A stretch of 64,000 bases of DNA from Anaerolineaceae bacterium (GCA_020634115.1 JACKCH010000010.1:682001-746000), one strand, 5' to 3'. Shown: positions 17,629-25,117, counted from the first letter of the stretch. Notes: generated by a model from the sequence alone, not told the origin. Numbers and translations: made by a program.

Positions 17629-17946
17629 ATGGTTAAGCGAGAATTTACCCGTAATCGCGCCTCACCCGAAGTCGGGCAAGGTCTGGTGGAATATGCGCTG
17701 ATTCTGGTTCTGGTTGCCGTCGTGGTTATTGTCATTCTAGCCATACTGGGGCCACAGATCAGTTATACCTACCTGCGAGTTCAAGGGGCAATGTTATGCA
17801 GCGGTTATGTGAGTGAGATGGAAGCAGATCGCACCGCCGGTATAATCCCGGATGATTCCTGGCTGGCGATTGGCGACACATCCGATTGTATGGCCGTTAC
17901 GACCAGCGATCCACCGACCATTCACAAAACCTATGGCCCGCCGTAA
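17629..17946 (+). CDS. Flp/Fap-type IVb pilin-like protein
   Basis: 105 residues with the hallmark GQGLVEYALILVLVAVVVIVILAILG: a prepilin peptidase site (G before LVEYAL, with E at +3 in the Flp manner) followed by one hydrophobic helix. The C-terminal half (residues 45-105) is longer than in minimal Flp pilins and contains two Cys that could form a disulfide. Ribosome site AAGGGG. No tad/flp assembly genes are nearby, so it is an orphan major or pseudopilin. It ends 3 bp from the convergent MaoC gene. Confidence 0.85.
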   Translation: MVKREFTRNRASPEVGQGLVEYALILVLVAVVVIVILAILGPQISYTYLRVQGAMLCSGYVSEMEADRTAGIIPDDSWLAIGDTSDCMAVTTSDPPTIHKTYGPP

Positions 17947-17949
17947 CGG

Positions 17950-18405
17950 CTAACCCGGTGCCTGTTTCCAGAAAAGCGCGGTACGGGTCACTTCAATGCA
18001 CACGTCCCCATGCTGGTTGCGCCCGGTATGTTTCATGGTCACTAACCCGGCGTCGGGGCGTGATTTGCTTTCCCGTTTCGCGGTAATTTCGGTTTCGACA
18101 TACAGCGTATCCCCATGAAACATCGGGTGGGGATGGCGCACGTTTTCGTATCCCAGGTTGGCGACAATTGTCCCGTGGGTCAGTTCAGGGACGGTGATAC
18201 CAACGACCAGCCCCATTGTGAAAATCCCATTGACGATCCGCTGCCCAAACTCGGTTTTATTGGCGAAATCCTCGTTCAGGTGCAGCGGTTGGGTGTTCAT
18301 CGTCAGGCTGGAAAACAGCACGTTGTCCATTTCGGTCAGGGTGCGGGAAAGATCATGCCGAATGACCATCCCCACTTCCAGTTCACCATAATATTTGCCG
18401 GGCAT
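17950..18405 (-). CDS. MaoC-family acyl-CoA hydratase
   Basis: Hot-dog-fold enoyl-CoA or mesaconyl-CoA-type hydratase, 151 residues from M9 of the frame. A start at 18429 would leave almost no leader after the -10 element at 18438. The active-site region reads TMNTQPLHLNEDFA, with His kept but Asn where the classical R-specific hydratase has Asp. IVNGIFTMGL and YENVRHPHPMFHGDTLYVETEI fit the mesaconyl/beta-methylmalyl-CoA branch. Reaction unproven. Monocistronic. Confidence 0.88.
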   Translation of the reverse strand: MPGKYYGELEVGMVIRHDLSRTLTEMDNVLFSSLTMNTQPLHLNEDFANKTEFGQRIVNGIFTMGLVVGITVPELTHGTIVANLGYENVRHPHPMFHGDTLYVETEITAKRESKSRPDAGLVTMKHTGRNQHGDVCIEVTRTALFWKQAPG

Positions 18406-18437
18406 AGATGTTCTCTTTTTGGTGTTCAACGTGGCAG

Positions 18438-18465
18438 ATTATACTGTCCTCGGCATGGAATACAA
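18438..18465 (-). promoter_or_regulatory. Promoter of the MaoC gene
   Basis: Minus strand TTGTAT (18465-18460), 16-base spacer, TATAAT (18443-18438), about 33 bases before the chosen start. Confidence 0.5.
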
Positions 18466-18480
18466 ACAGAGATGGACTGT

Positions 18481-18517
18481 GTAACACCATTGGCTATAAC
18501 AGAGAGATGGTTGTTAC
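18481..18517. promoter_or_regulatory. Inverted repeat in divergent region before glycosyltransferase run
   Basis: GTAACA-CCAT (18481-18490) and ATGGTTGTTAC (18507-18517) form arms complementary except for one bulged base, with a CTATAAC box between. Could be an operator for the 18602 operon or a hairpin; nothing decides. Confidence 0.35.
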
Positions 18518-18601
18518 CATGGGGTGTCATCCTCTAGCGGTAATCGAATTTTGCCAATACACTCTAAACAGGTTGACTGACCACTGAGAATTTCCTCAAC
18601 T

Positions 18602-20272
18602 ATGACTCGTTTGACTCGCCGCGACATCATCCTTTTAAGCATCATTGTGCTATTGGCGTTGGGGGCGCGGTTGTTGCCGTCCCCGCGCACGATTGACGAT
18701 GCCTTTATCACCTTCCGTTACAGCCGGAACATCGTTGCCGGGGAGGGGTTTGTCTATAACCCCGGCGTGCATACCCTGGGAACCACCACACCCCTGTTTA
18801 CGCTCGTCATGGCGGGGATCAGCGGCCTCACCGGGGGCAGCGATTTCCCCTGGTACGCACTGAGTGTGAACACGCTGGCGGACATGGTGACGGCGGCGCT
18901 GCTTTACCTGCTGGCACTGCGCTTAACTGGGTCGCGCTGGTGGGGAACGCTGTTAGGCCTCCTGTGGGCGCTTTCGCCCATGAGTGTCACGTTCGCGGTG
19001 GGCGGCATGGAAACCAGTGTGGCGGTACTGTGGATGGTCGCCGCGACGGTTGCCTTCGTGACGGATCGCCCGATCTTATTGGGGGTATTCGCGGCGCTCG
19101 GCTTCCTCACCCGGATTGACTCGGTGTTGTGGAGCGGGCTGCTGCTGCTGTTCCAGTTGGTTGAAGGGTTTTTGCCGGGTTCGGCACAATATATTGGCAT
19201 AACGGGTAGGGGCATGATATATCATGCCCCTACGGATACCGCGAATGAAACAACCACACCGGTAAGGGCGCACGGCGGTGCGTCCCTACAACCGGCCTCT
19301 TTATCGGCAAAATTGGGGATACTCCCCTGGCGCACCTGGGCGGTGGGACTGGTGGTGGTGCTGCCCTGGATGGTGTTCGCCTGGGCGTACTTCGGGTCGC
19401 CGGTACCGAACTCCCTTTCAGCCAAATCTGTCGCTTACATCATGCCGCCGGGGTCGGCCTTCGCCCGCCTGCTGCAATTCTACGTGCAGCCCTTCTCGGA
19501 ATACACCTTATTTGGCGCACCGGGCGCGCTGGTCGGGCTGGTGGTGTATTTCGCCCTCATCATCGTCGGCACGATGTATATCGGGAAGCATAAGCGTCGC
19601 CTGCTGCCGCTGGTCGTCTATCCCTGGGTGTACCTGGCGGTGTTTTCGGTGGCGAATCCCCTGATTTTCCGCTGGTATCTGCTGCCGCCCATGCCGGGAC
19701 TGATGATCGGCATTCTCGCCGGACTGTGGGCGCTGGTCGCGGCGATACAAAAACCGCGTCCGGCGTGGCAATGGCTGGCGCCGGGGGTGGCGGTTGCGCT
19801 GGCACTGCTGTGGGGCGCGTCATCCCTCAGCGGGTGGGTACTGCAGCCCGATCACGGCCCGGATCGTCCTGCCCCGGAAATGGCATGGCATCAACTCGAA
19901 CTGTATTACGAGCAGCTAGGCCGTCGCCTGCATGACGAGTTTGGCACGGACTTCACGACGCGGGTCGCCTCCGCCGATATTGGCGCGGTGGGCTACTTCA
20001 GCGGCGCGACCATCATTGACCCGGTGGGGCTGATTACGCCGGAGATGCGCCGTTATTATCCGCTTGACCCGGCACTCATTGTAGCAGGGCAGAATTACGC
20101 CATCCCGCCTCAGAGCATCCAGGATACCCAACCAGACTATATCATCACGATGGAGGCCTTCGTGCGCCTGGGGCTGGAAAAAGAAGCCTGGTTTAACGAT
20201 GCCTATACGCTGGTGGAGGAAATCCCCACCGATTTCTACGGCACGGGCGTGCGCCTGTATGCGCGGCGCTAA
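18602..20272 (+). CDS. PMT/ArnT-like membrane glycosyltransferase, copy 1 (palindrome insert)
   Basis: 556 residues, about 11-12 membrane helices. The first external loop has PRTIDDAFITFRYSRNIVAGEGFVY, with the acidic pair typical of GT-C glycosyltransferases using lipid-linked sugars. The C-terminal periplasmic domain carries VASADIGAVGYFSG and DPVGLITPEM, shared with copy 3. Residues about 201-229 are encoded by two palindromes and their spacer (19206-19289) inserted in frame in the loop after FLTRIDSVLWSGLLLLFQLVEG. First of three tandem paralogues. Acceptor and donor unknown; cell-surface glycan or protein glycosylation is an inference. Confidence 0.88.
   Translation: MTRLTRRDIILLSIIVLLALGARLLPSPRTIDDAFITFRYSRNIVAGEGFVYNPGVHTLGTTTPLFTLVMAGISGLTGGSDFPWYALSVNTLADMVTAALLYLLALRLTGSRWWGTLLGLLWALSPMSVTFAVGGMETSVAVLWMVAATVAFVTDRPILLGVFAALGFLTRIDSVLWSGLLLLFQLVEGFLPGSAQYIGITGRGMIYHAPTDTANETTTPVRAHGGASLQPASLSAKLGILPWRTWAVGLVVVLPWMVFAWAYFGSPVPNSLSAKSVAYIMPPGSAFARLLQFYVQPFSEYTLFGAPGALVGLVVYFALIIVGTMYIGKHKRRLLPLVVYPWVYLAVFSVANPLIFRWYLLPPMPGLMIGILAGLWALVAAIQKPRPAWQWLAPGVAVALALLWGASSLSGWVLQPDHGPDRPAPEMAWHQLELYYEQLGRRLHDEFGTDFTTRVASADIGAVGYFSGATIIDPVGLITPEMRRYYPLDPALIVAGQNYAIPPQSIQDTQPDYIITMEAFVRLGLEKEAWFNDAYTLVEEIPTDFYGTGVRLYARR
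19206..19233. repeat. REP-like palindrome R1 (in coding sequence)
   Basis: Perfect 28-bp palindrome: foot GTAGGGG, core half CATGATA, then the complement ending CCCCTAC. Lies in frame in the copy 1 glycosyltransferase and is followed by a second palindrome after exactly 28 bp. Confidence 0.9.
19262..19289. repeat. REP-like palindrome R2 (in coding sequence)
   Basis: 28 bp, feet GTAAGGG and CCCTAC, core CGCACGG/CGGTGCG, three arm mismatches. Its reverse complement matches R4 (22590-22617) at 27 of 28 bases. Forms a two-palindrome composite with R1. Confidence 0.88.
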
Positions 20273-20281
20273 AGGGAGCAG

Positions 20282-21952
20282 ATGAAATTCACTTTCGGAC
20301 ATCGTGGCTGGATGCTTTTTGCGCTGCTGGCGCTGGTGATCGCGTTCTTCATCGTGCGGCTCTCCGCCGCGCCCGGCTATACCGATTCCTACTATCACTT
20401 TAACGCGGCGGCGCGGCTGGTTTCCGGCGAAGGCCTGACCGACCCGTATCTGTGGACGTACATCGCCGCCCCGGACTCACTGCCCGCGCCTTCTCATCAA
20501 TACTGGATGCCGTTCACTTCACTGGTTGCGGCGTTCGGCATGAATCTCGCCAACGCGCCCGGCGATTACGCGGCGGCGCAATGGCCGTTCGTCCTGCTGC
20601 TGGCGGGGACGGCGCTCACCGGGTTCTGGCTCGGCGGCAAACTCGGCGGCGGGTGGCGGCAGGCCTGGCTGGCTGGTCTGCTGACCCTGTTCAGCGGCTT
20701 CTTTACGCGCTTCTGGGGGCAGACCGACACCTTCGCCCCCTATGCCCTGGTTGGGTCGTTGTGTTTGGTGGCGCTGGGATATGCGGTTTCCCGATTTACC
20801 TCGCAACAGGATAATCTTGCCAATACGACAGATGTAGGGGCGCACGGCCGTGCGCCCCTACCAGAAAATAAACGTCTTTTTACCCGTGCGGGAATATATT
20901 TCGCCCTCACCGGCAGCCTGGCCGGGTTGGCACACCTGACGCGGGCGGACGGCGTGCTGCTGTTCATGGTGGGCTACACAGCGGTGCTGTGGCCGGTACG
21001 CGGCGAACGCTATACCGCCATCCTGCGACGGGCGCTGCCGGGGCTGGTCATCATGACGCTGGCCTACCTGCTGGTGATGCTTCCCTGGTTCGCCCATAAC
21101 ATGGCTGTCAGCGCGACGCCGCTCCCGGTTGGCGGGACGCAGGCCATCTGGTTCCGCGAGTACAACGACCTGTTCAACTACCCACCCGATTCCTCGCCAG
21201 CGACGTTTTTCGCGGATGGCATCGCGCCGCTGTTTACGACCCGGTGGCAAGCCTTCACGAACAATCTATCCCACTTTATCGTAGTTGAGGGGCTGGTCGT
21301 GATGACGCCGCTCATGCTGGTTGGGCTGTGGCGACGGCGGCGCGACGGCTTCCTGCGCGGCTTCTGGCTGTATGTGCTGGGGGTGCATCTGGCGATGACG
21401 CTGGTTTTCCCCTTCCCCGGCTATCGTGGCGGGCTGCTGCATTCGACAGCGGCGCTCATCCCCTGGTGGGCGGCATTGGGCGTGGTCGGGCTGGATGACG
21501 TGGTGGAGTGGGTTGCCCGGCGGCGCAGACAGTGGCGGGCGGGGACGGCCAAAGTGATTTTCTCGGCGGCGCTGCTGGCCGTTGCCCTTTTCCTGAGTCT
21601 GAGTACCGGGCTGGCGAACCGCTTCGGGAGCGGCACACCCCGCCTGTACGATGAACTGCGGGCCATCTTGCCGGAAAACGCCCGCGTGATGGTGAATGAC
21701 CCGGCGGCGCTCTACTATTTCACCGGGTTAGGCGGCGTGGTGCTGCCCAATGAGTCCCCGGATGTCATCCCCGACATCGCCCAGCGCTATGGCGTCGGCT
21801 ATCTGCTGCTGCAAGGTGTCACGGCGGATGGCCGCGCTTCCGACGGCGTGCCACCCCCATTGTGGCCGGTGCTGGCCGGTGACACTCCCTTTTTGACCCC
21901 GATTCCACTGGATATCCCAGGTGTGAGACTGTATGCAATCACTGTTGAGTAA
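20282..21952 (+). CDS. PMT/ArnT-like membrane glycosyltransferase, copy 2 (palindrome insert)
   Basis: 556 residues, starting 9 bp after copy 1 with GGGAG upstream. Multiple membrane helices; the first loop reads PGYTDSYYHFNAAARLVSGEGLTDPY. The central LAHLTRADGVLLF helix aligns with LATLTRPEG of copy 3. A soluble C-terminal part starts near RLYDELRAILPENARVMVNDPAALYYFTG. A perfect palindrome (20834-20861) encodes about residues 184-193 (VGAHGRAPLP) in the loop just before the LTRADG helix. The end overlaps copy 3 by 20 bases. Probably surface polysaccharide synthesis (inference). Confidence 0.88.
   Translation: MKFTFGHRGWMLFALLALVIAFFIVRLSAAPGYTDSYYHFNAAARLVSGEGLTDPYLWTYIAAPDSLPAPSHQYWMPFTSLVAAFGMNLANAPGDYAAAQWPFVLLLAGTALTGFWLGGKLGGGWRQAWLAGLLTLFSGFFTRFWGQTDTFAPYALVGSLCLVALGYAVSRFTSQQDNLANTTDVGAHGRAPLPENKRLFTRAGIYFALTGSLAGLAHLTRADGVLLFMVGYTAVLWPVRGERYTAILRRALPGLVIMTLAYLLVMLPWFAHNMAVSATPLPVGGTQAIWFREYNDLFNYPPDSSPATFFADGIAPLFTTRWQAFTNNLSHFIVVEGLVVMTPLMLVGLWRRRRDGFLRGFWLYVLGVHLAMTLVFPFPGYRGGLLHSTAALIPWWAALGVVGLDDVVEWVARRRRQWRAGTAKVIFSAALLAVALFLSLSTGLANRFGSGTPRLYDELRAILPENARVMVNDPAALYYFTGLGGVVLPNESPDVIPDIAQRYGVGYLLLQGVTADGRASDGVPPPLWPVLAGDTPFLTPIPLDIPGVRLYAITVE
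20834..20861. repeat. REP-like palindrome R3 (in coding sequence)
   Basis: Perfect 28-bp palindrome, foot GTAGGGG, core half CGCACGG. Read in frame in copy 2 of the glycosyltransferase run without interrupting it. Confidence 0.92.
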
Positions 21953-23639
21953 ATTTCACCGGCTGGACGCTCTGCTGCTGGCCGTTTCGGTTGGAATCAC
22001 GCTGCTGTATATTGCCACCGCTCACGGCGGCTTCCCGCTGGATGATAGCTGGATTCATCAGGTCTACGGACGCAATCTGGCGCTGAACGGCGAATGGGCG
22101 TTCATCCCCGGCGAACCAAGCGCGGCCTCCACTTCGCCGCTGTACACCGTCCTGCTGGCGGTGGGCTATAAACTCGGCGTGGATTACCGGCTGTGGACTC
22201 ACGCCCTGGGGGTGCTGGCGCTGTGGATTACAGCCATGATCGGCTCACGACTGGCGGCGCGCCTCCTGCCCGGTGTGCGCGGTATCCACTTGATGGCGGG
22301 ATTGGCGCTGGCGCTGGCGTGGCATTTGGCTTGGGCGGCGGCCTCCGGCATGGAGACGATGCTCTTCAGTATGTGGACGCTGGCGGTGATATTTTTGGCC
22401 TTTAGCCCTGTTTTCTCCCCTCTCCCTGAGGGAGAGGGGCTAGGGGTGAGGGCAAGGCGTGGCCTCTCGTTCCGCTCCGGCGCGGCGTTTGGCTTAGTCG
22501 GTGCGTTAGCGACCCTCACCCGCCCGGAGGGCGCAATATTGACCGGAATCGCCGGGGTGCTGGTGGTGACAAATGCCGTTTACCAGATTGTAGGGACGCA
22601 CCGCCGTGCGCCCTTATCCATGCAGGCTGTAGGGGAGGGTCTCAGATCCTCCCAGAATACAATCGGGTGGTGTGAGTTAATCCGCTGGTGCATCGGCGTG
22701 GCGGTGGGGTTCGCTGTGCTGATTACGCCCTATTTCATACTGAATCTCTCGCTGGCGGGAGGTCTGCTGCCCGATACGGCGGCGGCGAAACAGGCCGAAA
22801 ACGCCCCGGCGCTGGCGCTGCCGTTCCTCGAACGAGTCTGGGTGCTGGTCAAGCCGCTGCTGGCGGGCGGTCAGGTACTGCTGCTCCCTGGTATGGTCGC
22901 GTTCGGGGTGATGGTTGGGCGGAATATGTCCCGTAAACCCACTGTAGGGGAGGGCCTTAGACCCGCCCCTACGGGAAACAACCTGGTTTTTGTTGGCCTC
23001 ATCCTCCTCCTGTGGCCGTTGGCACTCATCGCCCTCTACGCCGCCCGGCTGCCCGCGCCCTACCAGCACGGACGCTACGTGATTCCGGCGCTGCCTGCGC
23101 TCATCGTGGCCGGAGTGGTGGGGGTGATGGGGCTGATTCAGGCCGGGAAACGCACGCTGGCGGGGCGGGTGCTGTCGCGTTCGCTGGCGATTGCGGCGGC
23201 GCTGGCGTTCATCTACTTTGCGCTGCTGGCCGGGCCGGGCGTCTACCGGCAGGATGTCGCCATCATTGACCAGGAGATGGTCGCCGCTGCCCACTGGATT
23301 GCCGCCGAACTGCCGCCGGATGAGCTTCTAGCGGTGCATGACATCGGGGCGGTGGGTTATTTCGCGCCGCGCCCGATTCTCGACCTCGCCGGGTTAATCA
23401 GCCCGGAGGTCGTGCCGTTCATCCTTGACCCGCCCGAATTGTGGGCCTGGCTGGAGGCGAACGGAGCGCACTACCTGTTGGCCTTCCCCAACCAGATTCC
23501 CGGCGGCGACGTGAACGACCCGCACCTGTGCCAACCAGCGACATGGACATCCGGCGGGCCGGCATCTCCGGCAGCGGGCGGTAAAAACATGGCAATCTAC
23601 CGGCTGGCGTGGGCAGACTGTCTGCCTGCTGCACCATAG
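21933..23639 (+). CDS. PMT/ArnT-like membrane glycosyltransferase, copy 3 (four palindromic inserts)
   Basis: 568 residues; the start lies within the end of copy 2 (20-base overlap). The first loop has GGFPLDDSWIHQVYGRNLALNGEWAF, the acidic catalytic-type site of GT-C enzymes. The C-terminal domain has AVHDIGAVGYFAPRPILDLAGLISPE, close to copy 1. Three loops are enlarged by palindromic DNA read in frame: about residues 161-174 (SPLPEGEGLGVRA), 219-241 (two palindromes) and 337-346 (VGEGLRPAPT). The family length is reached only with these inserts, so they are probably tolerated spacer loops. Convergent with the small membrane protein at 24004. Confidence 0.88.
   Translation: MQSLLSKFHRLDALLLAVSVGITLLYIATAHGGFPLDDSWIHQVYGRNLALNGEWAFIPGEPSAASTSPLYTVLLAVGYKLGVDYRLWTHALGVLALWITAMIGSRLAARLLPGVRGIHLMAGLALALAWHLAWAAASGMETMLFSMWTLAVIFLAFSPVFSPLPEGEGLGVRARRGLSFRSGAAFGLVGALATLTRPEGAILTGIAGVLVVTNAVYQIVGTHRRAPLSMQAVGEGLRSSQNTIGWCELIRWCIGVAVGFAVLITPYFILNLSLAGGLLPDTAAAKQAENAPALALPFLERVWVLVKPLLAGGQVLLLPGMVAFGVMVGRNMSRKPTVGEGLRPAPTGNNLVFVGLILLLWPLALIALYAARLPAPYQHGRYVIPALPALIVAGVVGVMGLIQAGKRTLAGRVLSRSLAIAAALAFIYFALLAGPGVYRQDVAIIDQEMVAAAHWIAAELPPDELLAVHDIGAVGYFAPRPILDLAGLISPEVVPFILDPPELWAWLEANGAHYLLAFPNQIPGGDVNDPHLCQPATWTSGGPASPAAGGKNMAIYRLAWADCLPAAP
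22417..22453. repeat. Palindrome of the CCCTCTCCC/GGGAGAGGG class (in coding sequence)
   Basis: 11-bp perfect arms around one base (22417-22439), followed by a TAGGGGTGAGGG tail. This class of dispersed repeat is known from many bacterial genomes and differs from the GTAGGGG family. Encodes PLPEGEGLGVR-type peptide here. Confidence 0.8.
22590..22617. repeat. REP-like palindrome R4 (in coding sequence)
   Basis: 28 bp, GTAGGGA foot, core CGCACCG/CCGTGCG; the same sequence as R2 in opposite orientation with one base changed at the last position. Confidence 0.88.
22629..22657. repeat. REP-like palindrome R5, right foot eroded (in coding sequence)
   Basis: GTAGGGG foot, core AGGGTCT-C-AGATCCT; the right foot has decayed (CCCAGAAT in place of CCCCTAC). 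Eleven bp after R4, so another two-palindrome composite. Confidence 0.75.
22944..22972. repeat. REP-like palindrome R6 (in coding sequence)
   Basis: 29 bp with both feet intact (GTAGGGG, CCCCTAC), core AGGGCCT-T-AGACCCG, two arm mismatches. Same core type as R5. Confidence 0.88.
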
Positions 23640-23722
23640 ACAGTCTATCCAATCATCCCCGGCTATCGCCCGGCGCTGCCAAATTAACTGGCAAACGACT
23701 ATTGACCATCTCGTAATTTTTG

Positions 23723-23745
23723 AACAAATGTTTGAACAAATCTTC
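23723..23745 (+). repeat. 23-nt dispersed repeat, copy A
   Basis: Contains the internal tandem TTGAACAAAT-type unit (AACAAATGTTTGAACAAATC then TTC). Identical over 23 bases to the reverse complement of 41130-41152. Both copies lie downstream of a membrane glycosyltransferase-like gene in the same relative orientation. Confidence 0.75.
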
Positions 23746-23801
23746 CCCATCTGCCGCCGGTTTTTTGGGGTCATCATATCGCCGTATGCCCCGTTCCAAT
23801 T

Positions 23802-23827
23802 CCCCCCCATCCCATCCCCAAACCCCC
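23802..23827 (-). other. Putative G-quadruplex tract
   Basis: Minus strand reads G5-TTT-G4-AT-G3-AT-G7, satisfying the G3+ N1-7 pattern with short loops. Lies between convergent genes, 160 bp past the glycosyltransferase run. Confidence 0.55.
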
Positions 23828-23912
23828 GCAACCAGGGTATTTCGCGGCGAAATCAGCAACTTTGTGGCGAAAACCATCCAGAATTTTGAACGGCTCACGG
23901 GAAGATTGCTGC

Positions 23913-23952
23913 AATCGCTGCAATTGCAGTGAATCTGGATTTTGCAGCGATT
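23913..23952. other. Stem-loop in convergent intergenic region
   Basis: Perfect 10-bp arms AATCGCTGCA and TGCAGCGATT around a 20-base loop. No T-run follows, so it is not a standard terminator. Confidence 0.45.
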
Positions 23953-24003
23953 ATGTGCGAAATCACGCCGGAACACCCCACTTAACCCTACCTTTGAGCG
24001 GCA

Positions 24004-24369
24004 CTAAGCAGCATGTCGAGCGGCCCGTCGCCCATAAATCTGCGGACTCACCATTCCCAGGCCGATCCCCACGAGCGGGGTAATCGCAATCCACCAATCC
24101 AACGGCATCGGCCACACCATTGGAAGTAGCCAGGGAACAACCGCCAACATGCCGCCAATCACCTGCCAGCTTCCCCAGGTGACAGCAGTTCGCCCCGTGA
24201 GCGTAACCGGTTTCTCCGGGAAGGTAACTTCTTTCCATGTCGCCTGGATAGTGTTGTACGAGGTGGTCGCTTGCTTCCGCACAATGGCCTTCAGGCCGCG
24301 AAAAGCAAGGATAATTCCGTATATTCCAATCACGATATACACCCCGGCAAAGCAGATGATTAGCGACAT
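24004..24369 (-). CDS. Small membrane protein of unknown function
   Basis: 121 residues, not recognised. One N-terminal helix (residues 2-25), a basic linker (FRGLKAIVRKQATTSYNTIQATWKEVTFPEK), then two C-terminal helices (GSWQVIGGMLAVVPWLLPMVW and WWIAITPLVGIGLGMV). Clear ribosome site GGAGGAAA eight bases before the ATG. It converges with the glycosyltransferase run and diverges from the secreted protein at 24590. Confidence 0.75.
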   Translation of the reverse strand: MSLIICFAGVYIVIGIYGIILAFRGLKAIVRKQATTSYNTIQATWKEVTFPEKPVTLTGRTAVTWGSWQVIGGMLAVVPWLLPMVWPMPLDWWIAITPLVGIGLGMVSPQIYGRRAARHAA

Positions 24370-24433
24370 GGCATTTCCTCCCCAGTCATCAATACATTCC
24401 CACTGTATCGTACTCCAAAAACGAATTACTTCC

Positions 24434-24471
24434 CTGTAATCCCTGGTTATTGCCCTGTAACGTCTCTGTAA
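24434..24471. promoter_or_regulatory. Direct-repeat array CTGTAA (11- and 21-bp phase)
   Basis: CTGTAA occurs at 24434, 24455 and 24466, spaced 21 and 11 bases, i.e. on one DNA face. Such direct repeats are typical of OmpR/PhoB-type winged-helix response regulators (PhoB box CTGTCA-like). Located 118-156 bases before the secreted protein start and about 65 bases upstream of the divergent membrane protein gene. Confidence 0.45.
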
Positions 24472-24589
24472 TCGGGAAACAACCTCGCTCCGGCATACTG
24501 TTCATCATGAAAACACATCCGGCAGGTCGCACCCAAAGCGGTCAACGGATGATTTCGGCAAATCATGACTATTGGTTCAGGAGGTCACA

Positions 24590-25033
24590 ATGCGTAAAGT
24601 AAGTTGGTTGGTTCTGGTGATGGCGGTATTGGCAATGGGTGTGGTGGCGGTTAATGCCCAGGATACCCATCAGGTGGTTGATGGGGTGCTTTATATTCAA
24701 GATGGTCGGGTGAACAGTTGGGATGTGGCCGCGCCGGTAGCAGTCTACTGCCGCTTCGACTACCCGGATGCAGACGACGTGGATTACAGTGTGCTGTCCT
24801 CGATTGAACTGCTCACCATTAACTATGCTGATGAAGGTGAACTCACCCTGAGTGTGGATGCCGCGCAGATTGACGCGGTAGGCGAAACCCCGGCAGAAAA
24901 CACGCTCATCGCGGCGGCAGGCGGCTACGGCCTCTATCGGGCGACCAACGGCAGCCTGTATGTGGTCGGCCCGGCGGATGCCAGCGGCAACCCGTACATC
25001 TTCGTCTGGAATCGCGGCGACCAGAACTGCTAA
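24590..25033 (+). CDS. Small secreted protein of unknown function
   Basis: 147 residues from the ATG at 24590, which has a full AGGAGGT ribosome site; an earlier in-frame start at 24572 lacks one. Signal peptide to about residue 24 (MRKVSWLVLVMAVLAMGVVAVNAQ). The mature part is beta-rich and acidic with two Cys (VYCRFDYPD and the penultimate region DQNC). Not recognised. A direct-repeat array lies upstream and a strong terminator downstream (25084-25117), so it is a monocistronic, probably regulated, highly translated gene. Confidence 0.8.
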   Translation: MRKVSWLVLVMAVLAMGVVAVNAQDTHQVVDGVLYIQDGRVNSWDVAAPVAVYCRFDYPDADDVDYSVLSSIELLTINYADEGELTLSVDAAQIDAVGETPAENTLIAAAGGYGLYRATNGSLYVVGPADASGNPYIFVWNRGDQNC

Positions 25034-25083
25034 TCGCCCATCTACTCTGATTAGAAATTCCCCTTCTACCCTCCTCCGCAGTG

Positions 25084-25117
25084 GGGCGCATCCTGAGACG
25101 ATGCGCCCTCGCTTTTT
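25084..25117 (+). terminator. Rho-independent terminator with REP-like stem
   Basis: GGGCGCATC / GATGCGCCC 9-bp stem, 7-base loop, then TCGCTTTTT. The stem arms are identical to those in palindrome R7 next to the RAYT gene. Confidence 0.85.

Larger units (their letters stand above)
23640..24003. other. Convergent intergenic region with hairpin, repeat and G4-type tract
   Basis: No credible gene. It contains a 23-nt sequence also found at 41130 (23723-23745), a C-rich tract forming a possible G-quadruplex on the minus strand (23802-23827) and a 10-bp inverted repeat with a 20-base loop (23913-23952). Confidence 0.6.

Noticed and set aside
23720..23734. LexA-box-like TGAACAAATGTTTG
   Set aside because: Resembles the Gram-positive SOS box but lies between convergent gene ends and is part of a longer dispersed repeat.
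23653..23976. Minus-strand open frame of 107 codons after the glycosyltransferase run
   Set aside because: No ribosome site or recognisable domain; runs across the G-rich tract and dispersed repeat.
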